NCBI RefSeq assembly: GCF_000718775.1
Contig: NZ_JOCB01000149.1
Coordinates: 1-13,308, forward strand
Origin: Streptomyces sp. NRRL S-31
GTDB taxonomy: Bacteria > Actinomycetota > Actinomycetes > Streptomycetales > Streptomycetaceae
Direction: 5' to 3'
DNA length: 13,308 bases
The notes under the pieces were generated by a model that saw only the letters and a program-made list of their open reading frames with translations, was not told the origin of the DNA and did not search any database. The translations under genes and the position numbers were made by a program. Shown here piece after piece: positions 7,034 through 12,778 of this stretch (position 1 is its first letter; each line of letters starts with the position of its first letter).

Positions 7034-7332
7034 CCGACGACGTTAACGGGACGGTCGGGCGGTGAGCACTCCGGTGCCGGCCGGTGCGGGGCAGGGCACC
7101 CGCCGCCGGTGCTCGGCGGCGGGGCGCTGCGGTCGTGCCGGGTCGTTCCGGCATTACCCGTGTTCGAAGGAGAACTGAGGAAATACCGGGCTTTCAGGGT
7201 CCGATCCGGTCATATCCCATCGCGGGTTTTCCCCATACGTTCATCTCGATTCGGTCAACGGTCCCCAAACCCGCAGCCCTTGAGCGAGGCTGAGCGCTCT
7301 CGTCCGCTCGTTCCGTTACCTGAGGGATGCCG
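7034..7332. promoter_or_regulatory. Divergent promoter region between the NUDIX and S8 peptidase genes
   Basis: This 299-bp gap should hold promoters for both flanking genes. The left half is GC-rich and contains a perfect 9-bp hairpin, CCCGCCGCC (7099-7107) with GGCGGCGGG (7115-7123) around a 7-nt loop. The right half (about 7170-7290) is visibly more AT-rich and probably carries the S8 promoter. A GAGCGCTC palindrome lies near 7290. I could not assign -35/-10 boxes firmly. A short open frame at 7084-7293 (+) has neither a ribosome binding site nor a recognisable product. Confidence 0.4.
7322..7326 (+). promoter_or_regulatory. Ribosome binding site that selects the second ATG of the S8 gene
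   Basis: GAGGG at 7322-7326 abuts the ATG at 7327, leaving no spacer, but sits 6 nt before the ATG at 7333. The second ATG is therefore the better start and shortens the protein by two residues (Met-Pro). Confidence 0.6.
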
Positions 7333-10300
7333 ATGACCCACACTCCCGAGCGTGATCCCCTACCCGGTCCGAGACGCCTGGCCCGGATAGCCGTGGCCGT
7401 GGGCGTGGCGGCCGCGCTCTCCGCGGCGGGGCCGGTGCCGCTGGCCCTCGCCGCGGACGCTCCCCCACCGCCGAAGGCACGGGAGGTACCCCCGCCCGCC
7501 CCGGCCGCCGCCACCGGCGTCAAGCCCGCCCACGACAAGCTGGGCGCGGACGACGCCGACACACTCGCCGCGGCCAAGGCCGGCGGCGCCAAGAACATCA
7601 CGCTGATGATCGCGACGGCCCCCGGGCAGACCGAGCGGGTCGCCGCCGAGCTGGACGCGGTCAAGGGCGGCTCGGTGGGCCGCACCTACGACAAGGTCGG
7701 CTACGTCCGGGCCACCGTGCCCACGGCACGCGCCGACGCGGCCATCGAGGCCGCGGCGGGGCTCTCCTCCGTGCACGCCATCGACCTGCGGCGGGAGATC
7801 CCGCTCGACGACCCGGCGCCGGACGCGGGCACCGCAGGCAAGGCCCGCGCGGCGACGGGGACGTACTCCGGGCCGGACCGGAACACCCCGGCGGAGAACC
7901 CGTACAACCCCTCCTTCGAGACCGGTGCAGTCGACTTCGTCCGGGAGCACCCGAAGGCGGACGGCCGCGGCGTCACCATCGGCATCCTCGACTCCGGTGT
8001 CGACCTCGGCCACCCGGCGCTCCAGAAGACCACCACCGGCGAGCGGAAGATCGTCGACTGGGTCACCGCGACCGACCCGATCGTCGACGGCGACGGCACC
8101 TGGCGCCGGATGACCAACCCGGTCAGCGGCCCCTCCTTCACCTACGGCGGCGCGACCTGGAAGGCGCCGGCGGGCGACTACCAGGTCAGCCTGTTCCGCG
8201 AGTCCGCGACGGCCGGCGGCGACGCCAAGGGCGACGCGAACCGCGACGGCGACACCACCGACGCCTGGGGCGTCCTCTACGACCCGGCCGCCGGGACCGT
8301 CCGCGTCGACCTGGACAACGACTTCGACTTCACCGACGACACGCCGATGAAGCCGTACAAGGACGGCCACCGGATCGGGTACTTCGGCACCGACGACCCG
8401 AAGACCGACGTCGTCGAGCGGCAGCCGTTCGTCGTGCAGATACGCAAGGACGTGCCCACCGACCCGTACGGCGGCGACTGGGTCGGCAAGAAGGCCGACT
8501 TCGTCAACATCGGCGTCATCGAGTCCGAGCACGGCACCCACGTCGCCGGCATCACCGCCGCCCACGGCCTGTTCGGCGGCAGGATGAACGGTGCCGCCCC
8601 GGGCGCGAAGCTCGTCTCCTCGCGGGCCTGCACCTGGTCCGGCGGCTGCACCAACGTGGCGCTCACCGAGGGCATGATCGACCTCGTCGTCAACCGCGGC
8701 GTCGACATCGTCAACATGTCGATCGGCGGCCTGCCGGCGCTGAACGACGGCAACAACGCGCGCGCCGAGCTGTACACGCGGCTCATCGACGCCTACGGCG
8801 TCCAGCTCGTGATCTCCGCGGGCAACTCCGGTCCGGGCGCCAACACCATCGGCGACCCCGGCCTCGCGGACAAGGTGATCTCGGTCGGCGCCGCCGTCTC
8901 CAAGGAGACCTGGGCCGCGAACTACGGTTCCGCCGTGCGGACCCGGTACGCGATGATGCCCTTCTCCTCGCGCGGCCCGCGGGAGGACGGCGGCTTCACC
9001 CCGACCCTGACCGCGCCCGGCGCCGCGGTCAACACCACCCAGACCTGGCTGCCCGGCTCCCCGGTCGCCGAGGCGGGCTACTCCCTGCCGGCCGGCTACT
9101 CGATGCTCCAGGGCACCTCGATGGCCTCCCCGCAGGCCGCCGGCGCCTCCGCGCTGCTGCTCTCCGCCGCCGGACAGAAGGGCATCGACCTCACCCCGGC
9201 CGCCCTGCGCACCGCCCTGACCTCGACCGCCGACCACATCGCGGACACCCAGGCGTACGAGGAGGGCGCGGGCCTGATCAACATCGTCGACGCGTGGGAC
9301 GCCATCCGCGACGGCGCCACCGCGCACGACTACACGGTCGACGCACCGGTCGACACCGCGATCGACTACGCCCTGAAGACCCCGGGGCACGGCACCGGCC
9401 TGTACGACCGCGAGGGCGGTCTGACGGCGGGCGCGAAGAAGACCTACGACGTCACCGTCACCCGCACCTCCGGCCCGGACCGGGCGGTCCGGCACGAGCT
9501 GCACTTCGAGAACAACGCCGGGAACACCTTCCGGATCGTCGGCGACGACGTGGTGCGGCTGCCGCTGAACCGGCCGGTGACCGTCAAGGTGCAGGCCGCG
9601 CCGCGGTCCGCGGGCATCAAGAGCGCGATCCTGGAGGTCGACGACCCGAAGACCGAGGGCGTCGACAAGCAGGTCCTCACCACGGTCGTGGTCGCGGCCC
9701 CGGTGCGCTTCACGTACTCCGCGCCGGGTTCGGTGCAGCGCAACAGCACGCGGTCGTACTTCGTGAGCGTGCCCGAGGGCGCGAAGTCGCTCCAGGTCGC
9801 GATCGACGGGCTGGAGGACGGCAGCCAGACCCGGTTCATCGCCATCCACCCGTACGGCGTCCCGTCCGACAACACCTCGACGCCGTACTGCTACAACAAC
9901 TACCTGGGCGGCAACGGCTGCAAGCCCGACGTGCGCGCGTACGCCGACCCGCAGCCCGGCGTGTGGGAGGTCGAGGTCGAGGCACGGCGCACGTCCCCGC
10001 TGCTCGACAACCCCTACCGGCTGGACGTCTCGGTGCTCGGCGCGGCCTTCGACCCGGAGACCGTGACCGTCCCCGAGGCCCGCGTGGGCACCCCGGTCAC
10101 CGCCTCCTGGAAGGTGACCAACGGCTACGCGGCCCTGGACGGCAGGCTGACCGGCGGCCCGCTCGGCTCCGCCGAGTCCACCCGCCCCGCCATCAAGGAG
10201 GGCGAGACGCGGACCACCACGGTGACGGTCCCGGCCGGCGCCACCTCGCTCGACGTCGCGATCGGGCGCGTCTCGGACACGGCGGCCGACCTGGACCTGA

Positions 10301-10668
10301 CGGTGTACGACGCGTCCGGCACGGAGGTCGGCAAGTCCGCCGACGGCGACTCGGAGGAGGCGGTCTCCGTGCCGTCCCCGGCCGCCGGCACCTACACCAT
10401 CGCGGTCGCGGGCTACTCGGTCCCGTCCGGTTCGACCGACTACGACTACCGGGACGTGTTCTTCTCCTCCGCGCTCGGTTCCGTCACGGTCGACGGCGCG
10501 GCGGCGGTCAAGCTCGGCACCGGCGCCTCGGCGACGGTGACCGGCCAGGTCACGGCGGCGGCCGAGGCCCCGGCCGGCCGTGAGTTCTTCGGCCGGGTGC
10601 AGCTGGTGAACACGCGCGGCACGGTCGCCGGCACCGGCAGCGTGCGGATCGGCAAGGTCACGCCGTGA
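7333..10668 (+). CDS. Large secreted S8 serine peptidase, tripeptidyl-peptidase II-like
   Basis: This 1111-residue extracellular subtilase has a Sec signal peptide (cleavage about residue 40, after ALA) and an Ala/Pro-rich linker. A propeptide-inhibitor-like segment follows (about 85-155, beginning KNITLMIATAPGQ). The triad is Asp220 (GILDSGVD), His400 (SEHGTHVAG) and Ser596 (GTSMASPQAAG), with oxyanion Asn498 (SAGNSGPG). Asp and His are 180 residues apart instead of about 30-40. The insert carries acidic loops D301-x-N-x-D-G-D-x-x-D310 and D326-D336 that look Ca2+-binding. An insert at this place is known from TPP II-type S8 enzymes. The C-terminal 450 residues are beta-sandwich-like, with a Cys853/Cys863 pair and a PPC-like module near 950-1055. 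The gene stands alone before a strong terminator. It likely degrades extracellular protein or peptides; exo- versus endopeptidase activity is unknown. Confidence 0.93.
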   Translation: MTHTPERDPLPGPRRLARIAVAVGVAAALSAAGPVPLALAADAPPPPKAREVPPPAPAAATGVKPAHDKLGADDADTLAAAKAGGAKNITLMIATAPGQTERVAAELDAVKGGSVGRTYDKVGYVRATVPTARADAAIEAAAGLSSVHAIDLRREIPLDDPAPDAGTAGKARAATGTYSGPDRNTPAENPYNPSFETGAVDFVREHPKADGRGVTIGILDSGVDLGHPALQKTTTGERKIVDWVTATDPIVDGDGTWRRMTNPVSGPSFTYGGATWKAPAGDYQVSLFRESATAGGDAKGDANRDGDTTDAWGVLYDPAAGTVRVDLDNDFDFTDDTPMKPYKDGHRIGYFGTDDPKTDVVERQPFVVQIRKDVPTDPYGGDWVGKKADFVNIGVIESEHGTHVAGITAAHGLFGGRMNGAAPGAKLVSSRACTWSGGCTNVALTEGMIDLVVNRGVDIVNMSIGGLPALNDGNNARAELYTRLIDAYGVQLVISAGNSGPGANTIGDPGLADKVISVGAAVSKETWAANYGSAVRTRYAMMPFSSRGPREDGGFTPTLTAPGAAVNTTQTWLPGSPVAEAGYSLPAGYSMLQGTSMASPQAAGASALLLSAAGQKGIDLTPAALRTALTSTADHIADTQAYEEGAGLINIVDAWDAIRDGATAHDYTVDAPVDTAIDYALKTPGHGTGLYDREGGLTAGAKKTYDVTVTRTSGPDRAVRHELHFENNAGNTFRIVGDDVVRLPLNRPVTVKVQAAPRSAGIKSAILEVDDPKTEGVDKQVLTTVVVAAPVRFTYSAPGSVQRNSTRSYFVSVPEGAKSLQVAIDGLEDGSQTRFIAIHPYGVPSDNTSTPYCYNNYLGGNGCKPDVRAYADPQPGVWEVEVEARRTSPLLDNPYRLDVSVLGAAFDPETVTVPEARVGTPVTASWKVTNGYAALDGRLTGGPLGSAESTRPAIKEGETRTTTVTVPAGATSLDVAIGRVSDTAADLDLTVYDASGTEVGKSADGDSEEAVSVPSPAAGTYTIAVAGYSVPSGSTDYDYRDVFFSSALGSVTVDGAAAVKLGTGASATVTGQVTAAAEAPAGREFFGRVQLVNTRGTVAGTGSVRIGKVTP

Positions 10669-10684
10669 CGGGGTGACGCACACG

Positions 10685-10720
10685 GCGGGGGCGGGCGTCC
10701 TGACGGACACCCGCCCCCGC
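10685..10720. terminator. Strong terminator shared by convergent genes
   Basis: Two 16-nt arms (10685-10700 and 10705-10720), GCGGGGGCGGG paired with CCCGCCCCCGC plus a GTCC/GGAC end, contain a single mismatch and enclose a 4-nt loop TGAC. The hairpin starts 16 nt after the S8 stop. It faces the end of the minus-strand gene at 10769 and can serve both directions. Confidence 0.85.
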
Positions 10721-10723
10721 TGT

Positions 10724-10757
10724 CGTCACCCGGCCACCGGCGTCACCCGGCCACCGA
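10724..10757. repeat. 17-bp tandem direct repeat
   Basis: CGTCACCCGGCCACCGG at 10724-10740 is repeated at once at 10741-10757, with one difference at the last base. It lies right after the terminator in the 100-bp gap between two convergent genes. It is probably a small slippage duplication; a binding-site role is possible but unsupported. Confidence 0.8.
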
Positions 10758-10768
10758 TGGCACCCGTC

Positions 10769-11461
10769 TCACTCGGCCGGGTCCGAGGGCTCCGGGGAGC
10801 CGGTCGGCACGTCGGACGGCTGCTCGGTGGGCTCGTCCGTCGGTTCCGGCCCCTCGCCGGGGCCGATGTCGGGCTGGACCTGGTCGCGGACCATCTGCTT
10901 CCAGTGGTCGGCCACGGTCTTCTGTCCGTCGCCGTCCATGTCCTCCGCCGCCGGGAACGGCTGGGTGGTGCTGCCGACCGGCTGCGCGCCGTAGACCGGC
11001 ACCATCGTGAACCAGGCGCGGTCGCTCATGCTGTGGGTGGAGAAGACGTAGTTCTCGCCGATCTCCAGGGGCAGGTCGCCCTCCATCAGCGTGAGGCTGT
11101 TGGTGTCGGCGTCGTAGCCGCCGGTCTGGTTCACCACCGTGGTCGAACCGGCCTGGAGCGTGCCCTCGTAGACCTCGTTCACCTTGACGGCCCACTGGGT
11201 CTCGGGGACCCCGTCGATCTCGGTCGTGCCCTTCCTGGACACCACCGTGCCATGGAAGACGAAATCGGCGAATCCGACGAGCTTTTCGTCCTCGCTGAAA
11301 TCCCCGACGGTACTGGCGTGCATATACTGCACGCTGAATTCAGGACGGTCGTCGGCGAACGCCTGGACACCGCCCCAGGTGGCCACGGCGGCCACCGCCA
11401 GACCGGCGGCCGTGAAAACGACGCCCTTGCGCAACCGGGACCCGGAACCGCTGAATACCAT
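10769..11461 (-). CDS. Secreted OB/NTR-like protein with acidic Pro-rich tail, coupled to the metalloprotease
   Basis: I do not recognise a named family for this 230-residue protein. It has a basic start and hydrophobic segment (about 10-31) ending AFA/DD, so it is either cleaved after residue 36 or stays anchored. The core (about 60-145) runs ADFVFHGTVV, WAVKVNEVYEG, TTVVNQTGG, IGENYVFST. This order of strands and Gly turns resembles the OB/NTR fold of TIMP-like proteins, though there are no cysteines. Residues 174-185 (DMDGDGQKTVAD) have EF-hand/dockerin-like spacing (D1, D3, D5, G6, D12). The tail (about 198-230) is rich in Pro, Glu, Asp, Ser and Thr. The ATG at 11461 has GGGGG 8 nt upstream, inside the end of the metalloprotease gene 5 bp away, so the two are probably co-translated. 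A role as inhibitor, chaperone or targeting partner of that protease is inferred. Confidence 0.85.
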   Translation of the reverse strand: MVFSGSGSRLRKGVVFTAAGLAVAAVATWGGVQAFADDRPEFSVQYMHASTVGDFSEDEKLVGFADFVFHGTVVSRKGTTEIDGVPETQWAVKVNEVYEGTLQAGSTTVVNQTGGYDADTNSLTLMEGDLPLEIGENYVFSTHSMSDRAWFTMVPVYGAQPVGSTTQPFPAAEDMDGDGQKTVADHWKQMVRDQVQPDIGPGEGPEPTDEPTEQPSDVPTGSPEPSDPAE

Positions 11462-11466
11462 TCTGC

Positions 11467-11985
11467 TTACCCCCAGAGCGCGTGGTAGTCGGCCTTGTCG
11501 TGCGACTGCGGCGTGGTCAGCGAGCCCCGGGCGGGCGTGTTGTTGACCATGATCTGTCCGCTGTAGCTGTGCGCCAGGCCGAGGGCGTGGCCCAGCTCGT
11601 GGGTGGCCACGCCGCGGCGCTTCGTCGTCCCGTAGTTCTTGAGGTAGGCGACGTTCAGGTAGATCGCGTCCGCGCCGGTACGGGCCTTCCACAGCCCGTC
11701 CCAGGTGACGTCGGTGCGGCTGGAGTCGCGCCACTCCAGGTCGGCGATGGTGTTCCAGGCGTCCGGCGCGATGTTGATCCGGTTGAGCGAGCTGTTGTCC
11801 CAGGCGTTGATGGCGTGCTTGCGCGCGTCGTCGTACCGGGTCGAGTCCTCCCACCGGATTTCCCGGTCGTCGACGGAGTCATTTCCCAGGAAATGCGCCG
11901 AAGCGGGTGTGGCGGCCGTGAAGGAAATGGACAGCACCACGGCCGACACGCAAGCGGCGGCGGTTTTTCTTCGCACTGATTTCAC
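11467..11985 (-). CDS. Small secreted matrixin-like zinc metalloprotease (metzincin)
   Basis: This 172-residue extracellular zinc endopeptidase precursor has a Sec signal peptide with cleavage after ASA (residue 30), leaving about 142 residues with no obvious propeptide. The zinc site is complete: His129-Glu130-Leu-Gly-His133-x5-His139 in HELGHALGLAHS. Met146 in GQIMVNN is the expected Met-turn. The end, PQSHDKADYHALWG, matches the last helix of M10-type catalytic domains. Its size recalls Streptomyces snapalysin, but snapalysins have Asp as third ligand (HExxHxxGxxD) and this protein has His. No hemopexin or other C-terminal module is present. The GTG at 11985 has GGGGG 4 nt upstream; a GTG at 11976 is the alternative. 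The promoter region carries a LysR-type dyad. The absence of a propeptide makes an outside controlling partner plausible. Confidence 0.92.
   Translation of the reverse strand: MKSVRRKTAAACVSAVVLSISFTAATPASAHFLGNDSVDDREIRWEDSTRYDDARKHAINAWDNSSLNRINIAPDAWNTIADLEWRDSSRTDVTWDGLWKARTGADAIYLNVAYLKNYGTTKRRGVATHELGHALGLAHSYSGQIMVNNTPARGSLTTPQSHDKADYHALWG
11470..11474 (-). promoter_or_regulatory. Ribosome binding site embedded in the end of the metalloprotease gene
   Basis: The minus-strand GGGGG at 11474-11470 lies in the last Trp-Gly codons just before the protease TAA (11469-11467) and 8 nt before the next ATG (11461). This placement points to translational coupling and matched output of the two proteins. 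Confidence 0.6.
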
Positions 11986-12022
11986 CGTACCCCCGAGCTG
12001 GTTGTTTTTACCGGCCCAGGGA

Positions 12023-12049
12023 TCATGGCTGAAACCGATCGAGCCATGA
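12023..12049 (-). promoter_or_regulatory. LysR-type T-N11-A dyad in the metalloprotease promoter region
   Basis: TCATGGCT (12023-12030) and AGCCATGA (12042-12049) are perfect 8-bp inverted arms around an 11-nt centre, so T12030-N11-A12042 fits the LysR-type operator rule. The surrounding stretch 12001-12120 is only about half GC, far below the genes. Candidate minus-strand promoter elements are TTGACT (12067-12062) upstream of the dyad and TAAAAA (12010-12005) downstream of it. I cannot fix the transcription start. No LysR gene is in the window; Streptomyces snapalysin genes are known to be controlled by LysR-type regulators. Confidence 0.55.
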
Positions 12050-12081
12050 CAGTAATAATCCAGTCAACGGAAGGTATGTAT

Positions 12082-12117
12082 CCAGCCAAGCGGAATTGCG
12101 CCATCCGAATTGGCCGG
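12082..12117 (-). terminator. Probable terminator of the 180-residue anchored-protein gene
   Basis: In minus-strand RNA, CCGGCCAA (12117-12110) pairs with UUGGCUGG (12089-12082) over 8 positions, one of them G-U, with a smaller CGGA/UCCG stem inside. It begins 5 nt after the stop codon at 12123. The wobble pair works only in minus-strand RNA, which fits a terminator for that strand. Confidence 0.4.
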
Positions 12118-12122
12118 AGTGC

Positions 12123-12665
12123 TCAGCCGGCCCCCTCGCCGTCGGCGCATTTCAGGTTCCGGGACCGCGGAACGGCCTTTTTCACCCACGTGCGGGCCCA
12201 CTCCAGCGCGTCACCCGTGCCCTCCGGCGGGGTGTCCCCGTCCCGGTAGGCCGACGGCGCCTCGCCCGCCCGGGAGGACACGAGGACGAGCATCCGCGCG
12301 CCCACCCGGTAGTACCGCCCGGCATCCGGTTCGGGCGTGACGAACTCCAGCCGGCCCGGGTCCCGCCCGGCGGGCTTGTACGCGTGGTCGACGTCCAGGA
12401 CGACCCGGAGGCCGGAACCCCGCCCGGCCGGCCGGGTCTCGGCCACCCGGCCCTCGGCGACGGCGGAGGCGCACGCCACCGTCCCCTCGGCGCTCAGGCT
12501 GCCCCCTTCGCCCGTGTCGACCTCCGCGTGCCCCCGCTCGGACAGGGTGTACCCGGTGGCCGCGATCCCGCCGAGCACCAGCACCGCGGCGAGGGCGGCG
12601 GGCAGCCGCCAACGCCTGCGCGGGGCGCCCCGCTCCACGGACCCGGCCCTCTGCCGTGACGTCAT
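12123..12665 (-). CDS. Membrane-anchored extracellular protein with a conserved Cys pair (paralogue A)
   Basis: This 180-residue protein is of unrecognised family. It has a basic cytoplasmic start (residues 1-20, Arg-rich), one transmembrane segment (about 21-40, LPAALAAVLVLGGIAATGY) and an extracellular domain. That domain begins with Cys65 in VACASAVAEGRV and ends with Cys173 in PRSRNLKC, probably a disulfide. Between them run strand-like segments LRVVLDVDHAYKP, RLEFVTPEP and YRVGARMLVLVS, then EWARTWVKKAVPRSRN. It is clearly paralogous to the next gene upstream (12779-13308), with shared EGxV, HAY(K/R)P, RxW and PxSRNxxC. The core order also resembles the OB/NTR-like protein at 10769-11461. 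The ATG at 12665 has AAGGGGA 6 nt upstream. The gap of 113 bp to the paralogue contains a hairpin. Function is unknown; an envelope-stress, inhibitor or adaptor role would be a guess. Confidence 0.85.
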   Translation of the reverse strand: MTSRQRAGSVERGAPRRRWRLPAALAAVLVLGGIAATGYTLSERGHAEVDTGEGGSLSAEGTVACASAVAEGRVAETRPAGRGSGLRVVLDVDHAYKPAGRDPGRLEFVTPEPDAGRYYRVGARMLVLVSSRAGEAPSAYRDGDTPPEGTGDALEWARTWVKKAVPRSRNLKCADGEGAG

Positions 12666-12699
12666 GGTGTGTCCCCTTCGCTTCCGCTTCCGGTCGTCC

Positions 12700-12720
12700 C
12701 CGCGCGCCTTCCGCGCGCGG
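12700..12720 (-). terminator. Hairpin between the two anchored-protein genes
   Basis: CCGCGCGC (12700-12707) and GCGCGCGG (12713-12720) form a perfect 8-bp stem with a 5-nt loop. It lies 58 nt beyond the stop of the upstream gene and 34 nt before the next ATG. It may terminate or weaken transcription between the paralogues; no T-run follows. Confidence 0.35.
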
Positions 12721-12778
12721 CTCGCTCCTCAGACGCGGGGACACCCCGGAACGTTCGACGCGTCCCGGGCCCACCCGC

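Noticed and set aside
7084..7293. A 69-codon open frame in the divergent gap
   Set aside because: It starts with GTG without a ribosome binding site, has Arg-rich composition and overlaps a hairpin and the likely S8 promoter.
7360..10710. A 1116-codon open frame on the minus strand opposite the S8 peptidase gene
   Set aside because: It mirrors the GC-rich third positions of the real gene, has Arg/Gly/Val-rich low-complexity composition, no recognisable domain and no ribosome binding site.
11569..11601. Snapalysin (M7) identity for the small metalloprotease
   Set aside because: Snapalysins have Asp as third zinc ligand in HExxHxxGxxD; this protein has His139, as in matrixin-type metzincins.
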